A DNA stretch of 64,000 nt from Hoeflea sp. IMCC20628 (GTDB lineage: Bacteria > Pseudomonadota > Alphaproteobacteria > Rhizobiales > Rhizobiaceae): the NCBI RefSeq assembly GCF_001011155.1, contig NZ_CP011479.1:1320501-1384500 (forward strand), given 5' to 3'. Within the stretch, counting starts at the first letter, position 1, and each line of letters begins with the position of its first letter. The notes beneath the pieces are model-generated. The model was not told the origin of the DNA, ran no database searches, and saw only the letters and a list, made by a program, of their open reading frames with translations. The translations under genes were made by a program, and so were the position numbers. This document shows positions 25,367 to 34,197 of this stretch, one piece after another.

Positions 25367-27430
25367 CTATCGCTTGAAGACGCCGGAGGCTTTCCAGGAG
25401 CCGGTGCTTTGCTCCTCGATGGCAGCAAAGGCTTCGCGCATCCGGTCCATGCCGGTCTCCTCGGCCCAGAACATTGGGCCGCCGAGATGTTTGGGGAAAC
25501 CATAGCCCTCGGTCCAGACAATATCGATGGCGGTGTCGCTGGTGGCGATACCCTCTTCGAGGATCAGATTGGCCTCGTTGACGATGGCAGCCATGATGCG
25601 GATGACGATCTCGTCAGCAGTGAAGGTCTGCCTGCCGGAGCCATGCTCTTCGCGCCAGTCGGTAACCAGGGCTTCGACCTCGGGGTCGCGGGCGCCTGCC
25701 ACCTCGGTATGATCGTACCAGCCCTTCTTTGCCGGGCTGCCACGGCCCTGACGGCCCAATTCGCAGAGCTTGTCGGCGATATCGACATAGCGGCCGGGCC
25801 AGGTGCCTGCGGCCAGCTGGCGCTTGCGGTTGGCCCAGCTGATCTGCAGCCCTGTCAGGTCCTGCAATTCGTAAGGCCCCATCGGCATGCCGAGGCCGCG
25901 CATGGCGGTATCGACCTCATAGGGCGATGCGCCATCGGCGACCATGTAATCGGCCTGGCGGCGATAGGCGGAGAGAATACGGTTGCCAATAAAGCCGTCG
26001 CAGACGCCGGTTTCGACCGGGATCTTGCCGAGGCCGCGGGCGAAGGCAAAGGCGGTCGACATGGTCTGATCAGTTGTGACCGAGGTGCCGACAACTTCGA
26101 CCAGCTTCATGATGTTGGCGGGCGAGAAGAAATGCAGGCCGAGGAAACGGCCAGGCCCGGGCATGCCTTCGCTGATCATGTTGGGATCGAGATAGGAGGT
26201 GTTGGTGGCGATCAGCGCTGTCTCGGACATGACATCCGCCAGCTGCTTGAACACCGCACGCTTGACGTCGGGGTCCTCGAACACGGCTTCGATGGCGATG
26301 TCGGCGTCACGGGCCACCGCGTAGTCTGCGCCGGCGGAGAAGGCTGCGCGACGGGCCTCGGCCTTGGCTTCGGTGATGCGGCCCGAGGCCAGATCTTTGG
26401 CAATGATGGCCTCGACGCGGCCGCGTCCGGCGTCAGCACTTTCGACATCACGTTCAAGCAGGGTGACGCGGTGGCCAGCGGCGAGGCTGGCGGCTGCGAT
26501 GCCTGCGCCCATCAGGCCGCCACCGACGATGGCGACGTGATTGATTTCGGCGGGCTGAAACGCTTTCAGACGCTCTGGCCTTGTTACCGAGCGGCTGGCA
26601 AAGAACAGGCGGCGCAGTGCGCGGGATTGGGCGCTGGTGCGAAGATCGAGATGGGTCTGGCGTTCGATCCTGCTGCCTTCCGCAAACGACAGGGTAGCGG
26701 CCTGCGCGGTGGTTTCGAGCGCGATCATCGGGGCGTTGGAGCCCTTGGCTGATTTGGTGATTTCCGCCTTGAGAGCTGTCAGGTCAGCGTTTTCAACTGT
26801 GCGGACAGAGGTGTTTTGCGGTCGGGCAGGTAGGGCGTCGCGGAAGGTGGCAATCGCCGCCATGGGATCGCCTGAAAAGACGAGATCCAGTCCGCCGAAC
26901 TCTTCAAAGGTTTTGGCCGTGACCGGCTTGCCATTGGCGGCCATGCGCGCGGCGCGTTCCAGTCCGATGACGCGAGGCAGACGCTGGGTGCCGCCGGCGC
27001 CGGGGATCAGGCCGAGGTTGACTTCGGGCAGGCCGAATTTGGTCTTCTCATCAGCAATGCGCCAGGCGCAGGCCAGCGCCAGTTCCAGCCCGCCACCGAG
27101 AACTGTGCCGTGCATGACGGCGATGAACGGTGTGGCACTGGCTTCGATGGCATCAAGCACATCGGGAAGATGTGGCAGCGGTGGCGGTCCGGCGAATTCA
27201 GAGATGTCACCGCCGGCCACGAATGTGCGTCCGGCGCAAACGATTGCGGCGGTGATGCATTTCGCTTCATTGACCAGTTTCAGCGCATCCATCAGTCCTT
27301 TGCGGACACTCACCGAGAGCGGATTGACCGGCGGATTGTCGATGGTGACCAAGGCGTGGCCGTTCTCGATGACGACATCAACAACCTTTGTGCCCGGACC
27401 TGATTGTGGGGTGGCGGAACGGGTGGTCAC
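25367..27430 (-). CDS. Fused enoyl-CoA hydratase/3-hydroxyacyl-CoA dehydrogenase (replacing PaaF and PaaH)
   Basis: The 687-residue protein joins a crotonase domain (~25-200: FVAGGDISEFAGPPP, then GGGLELALACAW) to a 3-hydroxyacyl-CoA dehydrogenase (NAD loop VGGGLMGAGIAAASLAAGHR; catalytic region LHFFSPANIMKLVEVV; two C-terminal helical domains). FadB/FadJ-like enzymes hydrate an enoyl-CoA and oxidise the 3-hydroxy product. Next to paaZ, the likely substrate is 2,3-dehydroadipyl-CoA, so it would replace separate PaaF and PaaH; this is inference. I chose GTG 27430, preceded by GAGGAG; a Met 28 codons upstream would lie in the divergent control region. Confidence 0.88.
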   Translation of the reverse strand: MTTRSATPQSGPGTKVVDVVIENGHALVTIDNPPVNPLSVSVRKGLMDALKLVNEAKCITAAIVCAGRTFVAGGDISEFAGPPPLPHLPDVLDAIEASATPFIAVMHGTVLGGGLELALACAWRIADEKTKFGLPEVNLGLIPGAGGTQRLPRVIGLERAARMAANGKPVTAKTFEEFGGLDLVFSGDPMAAIATFRDALPARPQNTSVRTVENADLTALKAEITKSAKGSNAPMIALETTAQAATLSFAEGSRIERQTHLDLRTSAQSRALRRLFFASRSVTRPERLKAFQPAEINHVAIVGGGLMGAGIAAASLAAGHRVTLLERDVESADAGRGRVEAIIAKDLASGRITEAKAEARRAAFSAGADYAVARDADIAIEAVFEDPDVKRAVFKQLADVMSETALIATNTSYLDPNMISEGMPGPGRFLGLHFFSPANIMKLVEVVGTSVTTDQTMSTAFAFARGLGKIPVETGVCDGFIGNRILSAYRRQADYMVADGASPYEVDTAMRGLGMPMGPYELQDLTGLQISWANRKRQLAAGTWPGRYVDIADKLCELGRQGRGSPAKKGWYDHTEVAGARDPEVEALVTDWREEHGSGRQTFTADEIVIRIMAAIVNEANLILEEGIATSDTAIDIVWTEGYGFPKHLGGPMFWAEETGMDRMREAFAAIEEQSTGSWKASGVFKR

Positions 27431-27489
27431 GATGGCGGCTCCTCGAGAATTTTCGGCAAATCTGACGGTGAATGATGGTGGATTATTAA

Positions 27490-27507
27490 TTGACCAACCG
27501 GTCGGCC
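27490..27507. promoter_or_regulatory. Candidate TetR operator between the fadB-like gene and paaG
   Basis: The gap of 110 bp between the divergent starts holds an imperfect palindrome, GACCAACCGGTCGGCC (27492-27507), centred on ACCGGT. It overlaps a TTGACC box (27490-27495) that could be the -35 of paaG. A single TetR-type repressor bound here could control both directions. The TetR gene at 30166, at the end of the paaGIK operon, is the natural candidate. Confidence 0.45.
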
Positions 27508-27540
27508 TATGCAACCATTATTTTCAGGAGGACCTTGGCG

Positions 27541-28332
27541 ATGAGTGAACCTGTCTTGCATTCCTGGAACGGCGGCGTGCTGGAAATCACGCTGAACCGA
27601 CCGGATAGACTGAACTCTTTCAACGACGAGATGCATGTGGCATTGGCTGAGTGCATGGACATGGCACGCGACGATGCGCGATGCCGGGCCGTGCTGCTGA
27701 CCGGGAGTGGCCGCGGCTTTTGTGCCGGCCAGGACCTCAGTGCCCGCGACCCGGCGAAGATGTCCGGTCCACCGGATCTCGGCGATACGCTGTCCCGCTT
27801 CTACAACCCATTGATCCGGAGTATCCGGGCTCTTCCGAAGCCAATGGTCTGTGCCGTCAACGGCGTGGCAGCAGGCGCAGGGGCGAATGTGGCGCTGGCC
27901 TGCGACATCGTGCTGGCGGCGCGCAGCGCAAAGTTCATCCAGTCGTTTGCGCGCGTTGGCCTCATTCCCGACGCGGGCGGCAGCTGGATGCTGCCACGGC
28001 TGATTGGTGAGGCGCGGGCCAAGGCGATCGCCATGACTGCCGAACCGGTGTCTGCCGAAAAGGCTGCCGATTGGGGCATGATCTGGCAAGTTGTCGAGGA
28101 TGCGGAGCTTATGAGCGAGGCGCGGTCGCTTGCCACCCGTCTTGCAGCAGGATCGACCGCCGGACTGGGCCGCATGAAAGGCCTGATCCAGGCTGCAGCC
28201 GGGCAGGAGCTCGACGCGCATCTTGACCTTGAAGCCCAAACCCAGCGCGAAGCCGGTTTTTCTGCTGACTATGCGGAAGGGGTAAGCGCCTTTCTGGAGA
28301 AGCGCGAGCCGAAGTTCGGAGGCTCGAAATGA
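27541..28332 (+). CDS. paaG: 1,2-epoxyphenylacetyl-CoA isomerase PaaG
   Basis: PaaG isomerises the ring-epoxide of phenylacetyl-CoA to the oxepin that PaaZ opens. The 263-residue crotonase-fold protein shows oxyanion-hole segments GRGFCAGQDLS and GVAAGAGANVALACDIVL, and the PaaG-like stretch IPDAGGSWMLPRL. ATG 27541 has AGGAGG upstream; an earlier in-frame start lies inside the promoter. Its stop overlaps the paaI start by four bases. It heads the paaG-paaI-paaK-tetR operon. Confidence 0.92.
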   Translation: MSEPVLHSWNGGVLEITLNRPDRLNSFNDEMHVALAECMDMARDDARCRAVLLTGSGRGFCAGQDLSARDPAKMSGPPDLGDTLSRFYNPLIRSIRALPKPMVCAVNGVAAGAGANVALACDIVLAARSAKFIQSFARVGLIPDAGGSWMLPRLIGEARAKAIAMTAEPVSAEKAADWGMIWQVVEDAELMSEARSLATRLAAGSTAGLGRMKGLIQAAAGQELDAHLDLEAQTQREAGFSADYAEGVSAFLEKREPKFGGSK

Positions 28333-28772
28333 GCGGGATTTCGGATCAGGAACGGGCCGAACGTTCGTCGGTCGCGATGCTGAAACATGACCATACCACA
28401 AAGGGCATGGGCATGAAGGTCGAGGCGGTGGGGCCAGGGACCGCGACCATTTCGATGGTGGTGCGCAAGGACCATCTCAATGGTCACGGCAGCTGCCATG
28501 GCGGGGCGATTTTCACGCTCGCCGACAGCGCTTTTGCCTTCGCCTGCAACAGCCACAACAAGGTGACCGTGGCGCAGCATTGCTCGGTGACTTTTCTGGC
28601 GCCGGGGCGCGAAGGCGACCGGCTGACGGCAGTCGCGCGGGAAGTGACGCTGGCCGGACGCTCGGGCATCTATGACGTGACGGTAACCCGTGATGACGGC
28701 GTGGCGATTGCCGAATTTCGCGGGCTGTCGCGCACTGTCTCGGGCGCGCATTTTGAAGAGCCTGCTGCCTGA
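28329..28772 (+). CDS. paaI: Acyl-CoA thioesterase PaaI
   Basis: PaaI hydrolyses stalled CoA thioesters of the pathway, freeing CoA. The 147-residue hot-dog protein has the family signature GHGSCHGGAIFTLADSAFA and a C-terminal strand AGRSGIYDVTVTRDDGV. Length and signature fit PaaI well. It overlaps paaG (ATGA) and lies 78 bp before paaK. Confidence 0.93.
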   Translation: MSGISDQERAERSSVAMLKHDHTTKGMGMKVEAVGPGTATISMVVRKDHLNGHGSCHGGAIFTLADSAFAFACNSHNKVTVAQHCSVTFLAPGREGDRLTAVAREVTLAGRSGIYDVTVTRDDGVAIAEFRGLSRTVSGAHFEEPAA

Positions 28773-28850
28773 GCCGCAGCAGGGCAGAATTTGGGAGTGG
28801 GCGCGCGAGACAAAATGACATCCGCGCCCTGGTGATTTGAGGAGATCCCG

Positions 28851-30161
28851 ATGCTTGATCTGACGCCCGACCGGGCCAGTCTTGATCCGATTGAAATTGC
28901 GTCCCGCGACGAGATCGCTGCGTTGCAGCTCAGCCGGATGCAATGGTCGCTGGCCCATGCCTATGAGAATGTGCCGCACTATAAAGCGGCGTTTGACGCC
29001 AAGGGTGTGCATCCGGACGATCTCAAGACGCTGAGTGATCTGGCGAAATTCCCGTTCACCACCAAAAGCGACCTTAGGGACAATTACCCCTTCGGCATGT
29101 TCGCCGTGCCGCGTGAGCAAATCACACGCCTGCATGGATCTTCGGGCACAACCGGCAAACCGACCGTGGTGGGCTATACCGCGGGCGATATCGACACCTG
29201 GTCTGATCTGGTGGCGCGCTCGATCCGTGCTTCGGGCGGCAGGCAGGGCGACATCGTGCATGTCTCCTATGGCTATGGGCTGTTCACTGGCGGGCTTGGC
29301 GCCCATTACGGCGCCGAGAGGCTTGGCTGTACCGTCGTGCCGGTGTCGGGCGGCATGACCGAGCGGCAGGTGGCGTTGATCACCGATTTCAAACCCCGCG
29401 TCATCATGGTGACGCCGTCCTACATGTTGTCGATCCTCGACGAGTTTCGTGCCAAGGGCATTGACCCGCGCGAAAGCTCGCTGGCTGTGGGCATTTTCGG
29501 GGCCGAGCCCTGGACCAATGCGATGCGCAACGAGATCGAGCAGGCTTTCGACATGCATGCCGTCGACATTTACGGGCTGTCGGAAATCATGGGGCCGGGC
29601 GTTGCCAATGAATGCGTCGAGACCAAGGACGGGCTGCATATCTGGGAAGATCATTTCTATCCGGAAGTGATCGATCCGGTCAGCGGTGAAGTGCTGCCTG
29701 ACGGTGAAATCGGCGAGCTGGTGTTCACCACGCTGTCGAAGGAAGCGCTGCCGATGGTGCGTTACCGCACCCGCGACCTGACCCGGCTGTTGCCCGGCAC
29801 CGCGCGCTCGATGCGGCGGATGGAGAAGATCACCGGGCGTTCCGACGACATGATGATCCTGCGTGGAGTCAATGTATTTCCCACACAGATCGAGGAGCAG
29901 ATTTTGAAATGCGCCGGTCTTGCGCCGCATTTCCAGATTGAACTGAGCCGCAGCGGGCGGATGGACGACATGACCGTGCATGTCGAATGCACGCTTGTTG
30001 CCACCGGCGAGGACGCTCGCGCCGCATCCGGCAAGGAACTGGCGCATCACATCAAGAGCGTGGTCGGCGTGACGGCACGGATCAATGTGGCGGAACCGGG
30101 CAACGTGGCGCGCTCCGAGGGCAAGGCCAAGCGGGTGGTCGATAACCGGCCGCGGAGCTGA
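28851..30161 (+). CDS. paaK: Phenylacetate-CoA ligase PaaK
   Basis: PaaK activates phenylacetate to phenylacetyl-CoA with ATP, the entry step of the pathway. The 436-residue protein shows the AMP-binding loop LHGSSGTTGKPTVVGYT, the segment YGLSEIMGPGVANE and the hinge RSDDMMILRGVNVFP; length is normal. The ATG at 28851 has GAGGAG at a good distance. It lies between paaI and a TetR regulator four bases beyond its stop. No phenylacetate permease (PaaL) is visible in the window. Confidence 0.95.
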   Translation: MLDLTPDRASLDPIEIASRDEIAALQLSRMQWSLAHAYENVPHYKAAFDAKGVHPDDLKTLSDLAKFPFTTKSDLRDNYPFGMFAVPREQITRLHGSSGTTGKPTVVGYTAGDIDTWSDLVARSIRASGGRQGDIVHVSYGYGLFTGGLGAHYGAERLGCTVVPVSGGMTERQVALITDFKPRVIMVTPSYMLSILDEFRAKGIDPRESSLAVGIFGAEPWTNAMRNEIEQAFDMHAVDIYGLSEIMGPGVANECVETKDGLHIWEDHFYPEVIDPVSGEVLPDGEIGELVFTTLSKEALPMVRYRTRDLTRLLPGTARSMRRMEKITGRSDDMMILRGVNVFPTQIEEQILKCAGLAPHFQIELSRSGRMDDMTVHVECTLVATGEDARAASGKELAHHIKSVVGVTARINVAEPGNVARSEGKAKRVVDNRPRS

Positions 30162-30165
30162 ATTT

Positions 30166-30786
30166 ATGGCCCGGACCATTGCCAAGGACTATGAAGCCAA
30201 GCGCGAGGCGATCCTGAAGACCGCTGCCGTGTTTTTTGCCGAACAGGGGTTTGATCGGGCCTCTATGGGCAAGCTGGCGCAAGCCTGCGGTGTTTCCAAG
30301 GCGTTGATATATCACTATTATCCGTCCAAGGATGCGCTGCTTTTTGACATTATTGATACCCACCTGACGGAACTGGTGGATATGGTCGAGACAGCTGCTG
30401 CCGAGCCGGGCTCAGCCTCTGTGCGGCTGCGGGCGCTGATCAGGGCAATCCTGATCGCCTACAGGGATTCCGACGCTGAACACAAGGTGCAGCTTGACGC
30501 GCTGTCATCGCTGCCCGAAGAAAACCAGATCCATCTGCGCGCCCTGCAACGGCGGCTGGTGACCTGCATGTCGGACAGCGTGCGGGCGATCGAGCCGGAG
30601 CGGTTTGCAGACCGGCCCGAACTGGTGGGGCCGGTGACCATGTCGATCTTCGGCATGCTCAACTGGTTTTTTCTCTGGTACCGGCCAGGCGGTCCTGTCG
30701 ACCGCGATGCCTATGCCGATATTGTCGCCGACATGGTGATCGGCGGCTTGCCGGCGGTGTGCGCGGCTGAAGCGGCCAAATCATAG
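30166..30786 (+). CDS. paaR: TetR-family regulator of the paaGIK block (PaaR-like)
   Basis: The 206-residue protein has an N-terminal TetR helix-turn-helix (~10-60: ILKTAAVFFAEQGFDRAS, then GKLAQACGVSKALIYHYY) and a TetR_C-like ligand domain. It begins four bases after paaK, so it belongs to the same transcript. It probably represses the paaG and fadB-like/paaZ promoters through the palindrome at 27490 and responds to a pathway CoA ester. Similarity to named PaaR proteins is inferred from context only. Confidence 0.8.
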   Translation: MARTIAKDYEAKREAILKTAAVFFAEQGFDRASMGKLAQACGVSKALIYHYYPSKDALLFDIIDTHLTELVDMVETAAAEPGSASVRLRALIRAILIAYRDSDAEHKVQLDALSSLPEENQIHLRALQRRLVTCMSDSVRAIEPERFADRPELVGPVTMSIFGMLNWFFLWYRPGGPVDRDAYADIVADMVIGGLPAVCAAEAAKS

Positions 30787-30847
30787 CGAGGCGGGGACAG
30801 TCACTTCCGGCGCTGTGCGACCAAAGCAACGGTCCCCTGACTATGCC

Positions 30848-31024
30848 TCAGCTGTTGTCTTCGGTGGGCGCTCCCGGACCGTTTTTCTTGATCGAGTCGA
30901 TGGCGTTTTGCGCACTGGCCTTGCTCGAATAGCCTTCCGTCGAAAACATCACTTCGCTGTTGTATTTGAATCGAACCCGGAACTCGCCGGCCTTGTCCTT
31001 GTAGATTTCGAACTTGTGGGCCAT
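30848..31024 (-). CDS. DUF1508 (YegP-like) small protein
   Basis: The 58-residue protein carries the DUF1508 fold core (FEIYKDKAGEFRVRFKYNSE, then GYSSKASAQNAIDSIKKN). YegP-like proteins are short beta-alpha repeats of unknown role; this is a single-repeat form. ATG 31024 has GAGGAAG upstream, and a longer frame to 31063 lacks a good site. It is convergent with the TetR gene and divergent from the CoA-transferase. Confidence 0.85.
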   Translation of the reverse strand: MAHKFEIYKDKAGEFRVRFKYNSEVMFSTEGYSSKASAQNAIDSIKKNGPGAPTEDNS

Positions 31025-31251
31025 GTGCTTCCTCTCCATGCAGTGTGAATCATGCCAAAGCAAGGTGCCAGTATCCGGCTGCGTTCACAAGCGGGGAAAA
31101 GCATTCATGCGTGGACATGCAGGTCGGGCTTTGCGCGAGGCAATGGCTGGGTGCGTGGTCAATGATGCTTTCGGTTGGTTGATCAATCAACATTGACGAA
31201 TTCCGGATTTATAGCTTGTGTGACGGCCTGACCGGAAAAAGGACCTCTGTG

Positions 31252-32643
31252 ATGCCACAACACTCAAGCAGTGACAGTGCCAGGACCGAAAGGATGATGT
31301 CCGCATTGTGGGGTGCCCTTGGCGGCGAGCCCGATCTGATCGACAAGGTGCATGTCAAGGGCGAGGGCTCGTTGCCGTCAGTCTTTGCTGTGAGCGATTT
31401 TGCAGCTGCCGCGATTGCCACGGCCGGATCGGCGCTTGCCGAATGGACCGGGGCGCGGTCGGGCAGGATTCCAGATGTCAGTGTCGACCGGCGGCTGGCC
31501 TCGCTATGGTTCGGCTTTTCCATCGCACCGCAAGGCTGGGAGTTGCCGCCGGTCTGGGATGCCATTGCGGGGGATTACGCGACCGCGGATGGATGGATCC
31601 GGCTGCACACCAATGCGCCGCGTCATCGCGTGGCAGCGCTGAGTGTGCTGGGAACCGCGCCTGAACGTGACGCTGTTGCTGCCGTGGTGGCGACATTGCG
31701 GGCCGACGATCTCGAGTTGTCGATCGTGGCCAATGGCGGATGTGCGGCGGCGATGCGCAACCGGCAGCAATGGGCCGATCACCCGCAGGGCCGGGCGGTG
31801 TTGGCGGAACCTCTGATGCGGATGGACATGGGGGCAGGCGCGCCGGACTTTGCAGCCGATTTCGATGTGTCACGGCCGCTTGCGGGCGTAAAAATTCTGG
31901 ATCTGACACGGGTTCTGGCGGGGCCGGTGGCAACTCGGTTTCTGGCCGGATTTGGTGCTGATGTGCTGCGGGTTGATCCGCCGGCATGGGACGAGGGGGC
32001 GGTGATACCGGAGGTGACGCCGGGCAAGCGCTGCGCGCGGCTTGATCTGAAAAATGCAAGTGATCGCGAGCGTTTCAAGGACTTGCTGGCCGAGGCCGAC
32101 GTGCTTGTGCATGGCTACCGTCCTGACGCGCTGGAGGCTTTGGGATTGGGCGGCGAGGTGCGCGGGCAGCTCAATCCGGGGCTGATCGATGTGTCGCTGG
32201 ACGCCTATGGCTGGAGCGGACCATGGTCGGGCCGGCGCGGCTTTGACAGTCTGGTGCAGATGAGTTGCGGTATAACGCAAGCCGGGATGGCGCTTGGAGG
32301 CGCGGACAGGCCGGTGCCGCTGCCGGTTCAGGCACTGGATCATGGTGCCGGGTATCTGCTTGCCGCGGCGGTGATGCGCGGGCTGACGCTGCGCCACAAA
32401 CAGGCGACCGGATCGTGGTGGCGGACGTCGCTGGCCGGTGTGGGCGGTTTTCTCACTCGTTATCCGCAAAAACCGGAAGCCGGAGGGATCGGCAAGCCGG
32501 AGCGGGCGGATTATGCCGATGAGTGGGAGCAGACGGATTGGGGTCCGGCGCTGCGGTTGCTTCCGCCGATCCGGCTCGACAATGCGGCGATGGGTTGGGA
32601 CCGGCCAGCCGGGAAGCTGGGCACATCAGCGCCAAGTTGGTAG
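31252..32643 (+). CDS. CoA-transferase of the CaiB/BaiF type with permuted order
   Basis: Family III CoA-transferases move CoA between acids. In this 463-residue protein the usual N-terminal motif (KILDLTRVLAGPVATRF) is not at the start but at ~214-230. The first ~200 residues look like the middle/C-terminal part of the family (FAVSDFAAAAIATAG, then GDYATADGWIRLHT). The order therefore seems circularly permuted or built from two half-domains. AAAGGA lies 8 bases before the ATG at 31252; a GTG at 31216 is possible. It stands alone, so substrates are unknown, but it follows the paa region. Confidence 0.7.
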   Translation: MPQHSSSDSARTERMMSALWGALGGEPDLIDKVHVKGEGSLPSVFAVSDFAAAAIATAGSALAEWTGARSGRIPDVSVDRRLASLWFGFSIAPQGWELPPVWDAIAGDYATADGWIRLHTNAPRHRVAALSVLGTAPERDAVAAVVATLRADDLELSIVANGGCAAAMRNRQQWADHPQGRAVLAEPLMRMDMGAGAPDFAADFDVSRPLAGVKILDLTRVLAGPVATRFLAGFGADVLRVDPPAWDEGAVIPEVTPGKRCARLDLKNASDRERFKDLLAEADVLVHGYRPDALEALGLGGEVRGQLNPGLIDVSLDAYGWSGPWSGRRGFDSLVQMSCGITQAGMALGGADRPVPLPVQALDHGAGYLLAAAVMRGLTLRHKQATGSWWRTSLAGVGGFLTRYPQKPEAGGIGKPERADYADEWEQTDWGPALRLLPPIRLDNAAMGWDRPAGKLGTSAPSW

Positions 32644-32676
32644 AACCGGGCAGGGCTGGTCGGGCCGCATGTCGGC

Positions 32677-33354
32677 TCAGTAGATGAACGGAATGAATTT
32701 GGCGGTGCTGGCCGCGTATCGTTCAAATTCAGCGCCGTAACGGGCCGCCAGATATTTATCCAATGCCGGGATGTGAAACAACACAAAGCCGGCAGTCACA
32801 AAGATGGGGATGGCCCAAGCGAAGATCGATGCTGCCAGAATTGCCCATCCGGTGAACAATATCGCGTCACCAAAATAGTTGATGTGCATGGAATAACCAA
32901 ACAATCCTTCAGTGTAGCAGTGGCCTTTTGCAGCAGGCTGTTTCTTCCACTTCCATCGTTGGAATTCGGAAGCCGTGTTCAAACCGGATCCGAGAAGAAC
33001 CAGCGCGAGCGCAACCCAATCCATGCTGCCCAAAGGCGTAGGGGTATCATCAAGAATACCTGCCCCCAACAGCAGAAAGCCGATTTCAAAACTGGCCATG
33101 AACAGCAAAAGGCCAAAAACTTCGGACAATGCGACCTGCCGCTTGAGGAGAACAAACAGCGTCACGCAGTGTCGCGCCCAGTAAAGGACTGCGCAAAAAG
33201 CAAGAAGGCGCGCGCGCATCGGGTTAAGCCAATCATAGGCACCGAATGCCAGCCACAGGCACAGTGCGGCGATACAGCCATGAATCAAGGCGAATGTCAG
33301 CTTTTGCGGGAAGGATCGATCATGGTCACGACTAACACCACCAGAACCTGACAT
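32677..33354 (-). CDS. DUF1295/steroid-reductase-like membrane protein
   Basis: The 225-residue inner-membrane protein has about six hydrophobic segments and a C-terminal region (GLFGYSMHINYFGDAILFTG, then GAEFERYAASTAKFIPFIY) like DUF1295 and isoprenylcysteine methyltransferase/steroid 5-alpha-reductase proteins. These often act on lipids or isoprenoid-like substrates. The exact activity is unknown. It lies convergent with the CoA-transferase and upstream of nothing on its strand. Confidence 0.72.
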   Translation of the reverse strand: MSGSGGVSRDHDRSFPQKLTFALIHGCIAALCLWLAFGAYDWLNPMRARLLAFCAVLYWARHCVTLFVLLKRQVALSEVFGLLLFMASFEIGFLLLGAGILDDTPTPLGSMDWVALALVLLGSGLNTASEFQRWKWKKQPAAKGHCYTEGLFGYSMHINYFGDAILFTGWAILAASIFAWAIPIFVTAGFVLFHIPALDKYLAARYGAEFERYAASTAKFIPFIY

Positions 33355-33476
33355 CGGACTCTCCTTAAGACGATTTGAAGATTACCAAGACCAAAGCCGC
33401 CAAGCGCGTCACGAAGGTTGTAAAAACCGCCTGATCTCACCGCCATGCGGTTCAGCCGTCTTCCCGTTGGTGTCGG

Positions 33477-33869
33477 TCAGACCTCGGACCGGTCTGTTGT
33501 GCCGCGATTGCGTGCGTATTGTCGGCTCAGCGGAAACGGTGGCAACCAGGACTCGCGACGGCTGATCCAGAGTTCATAGGTCGGCTTGAGTTGGTCAGGC
33601 GCATCCAGGGAGCCCAGATTGATCTCGATTTCGTCTCCGCTGCTTCCGAAAACTGTCGACCCGCAGTTCGGGCAGAAATGCCGGCCGGTGTAGTCGCGTG
33701 TTTCGCCCTCTATTGTCACTGCATCCTGAGGGAACACCGCGGATGCGTGGAAAAGCGCGCCATGATGTTTGCGACAGTCCAGACAATGGCAAAGGCCCAC
33801 GCGGTAGGGGAGGCCCGACGCCACAATCCGGACCTCGCCGCACAGGCAACTGCCGGTGAATTGTTCCAT
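33477..33869 (-). CDS. GFA/CENP-V family zinc protein
   Basis: The 130-residue protein has the glutathione-dependent formaldehyde-activating (GFA) fold with zinc-binding Cys: GSCLCGEV, LCHCLDCRKHHGAL and HFCPNCGS. Family members bind zinc, and some bind glutathione adducts; most, like this one, have no proven substrate. It is divergent from the TAXI operon across a 328-bp gap. Confidence 0.88.
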   Translation of the reverse strand: MEQFTGSCLCGEVRIVASGLPYRVGLCHCLDCRKHHGALFHASAVFPQDAVTIEGETRDYTGRHFCPNCGSTVFGSSGDEIEINLGSLDAPDQLKPTYELWISRRESWLPPFPLSRQYARNRGTTDRSEV

Positions 33870-34197
33870 GCTGCCTCTCCTGAGAAACCGGATGACAGAG
33901 ATGTGTAAACCGAGCTACCTCATGCGTACACGGTGCTGGAATTGGCAGACCTTTGCTTTGGGAGATGTGGGATTATTACCAGACATCTGGACAAACAGCC
34001 TGCATTGCATCACATGTGTTTTTGCCAGTAGCTGCCTGCCATCTGGCAAGAAATCGGCGGTTCTCGGCTTCGGGTATGGCCAAGCTGCGGAAATCCTGTA
34101 AGGCTGAATACGGCACGCTCTTTGCTCGCAACATGCAGTGGCAAAGTGGTGTGGAGAAGAGCGCTTTACATGTCTTAGAACACGGAGGAAAATCCTG
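33870..34197. other. Intergenic, 328 bp, divergent GFA/TAXI control region
   Basis: Short open frames here have no ribosome site or domain, so I call no gene. The region is richer in A/T than its neighbours. It must hold the promoters of the GFA gene and of the TAXI-TRAP operon. I could not define -35/-10 boxes with confidence. AGGAAA lies just before the TAXI start (34198). Confidence 0.4.

Noticed and set aside
25409-26752. 447-codon plus-strand frame opposite the fused hydratase-dehydrogenase
   Set aside because: Antisense to a gene with clear catalytic motifs; no domain seen.
28269-30185. 638-codon open frame on the minus strand opposite paaI, paaK and paaG ends
   Set aside because: It is antisense to well-supported paa genes, has low-complexity His/Arg-rich content and no domain or ribosome site; GC-rich codon bias opens this frame.
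30793-30836. Third copy of the GGGGACAG palindrome after the TetR gene
   Set aside because: Only the outer five to seven bases match; inner arms do not pair well.
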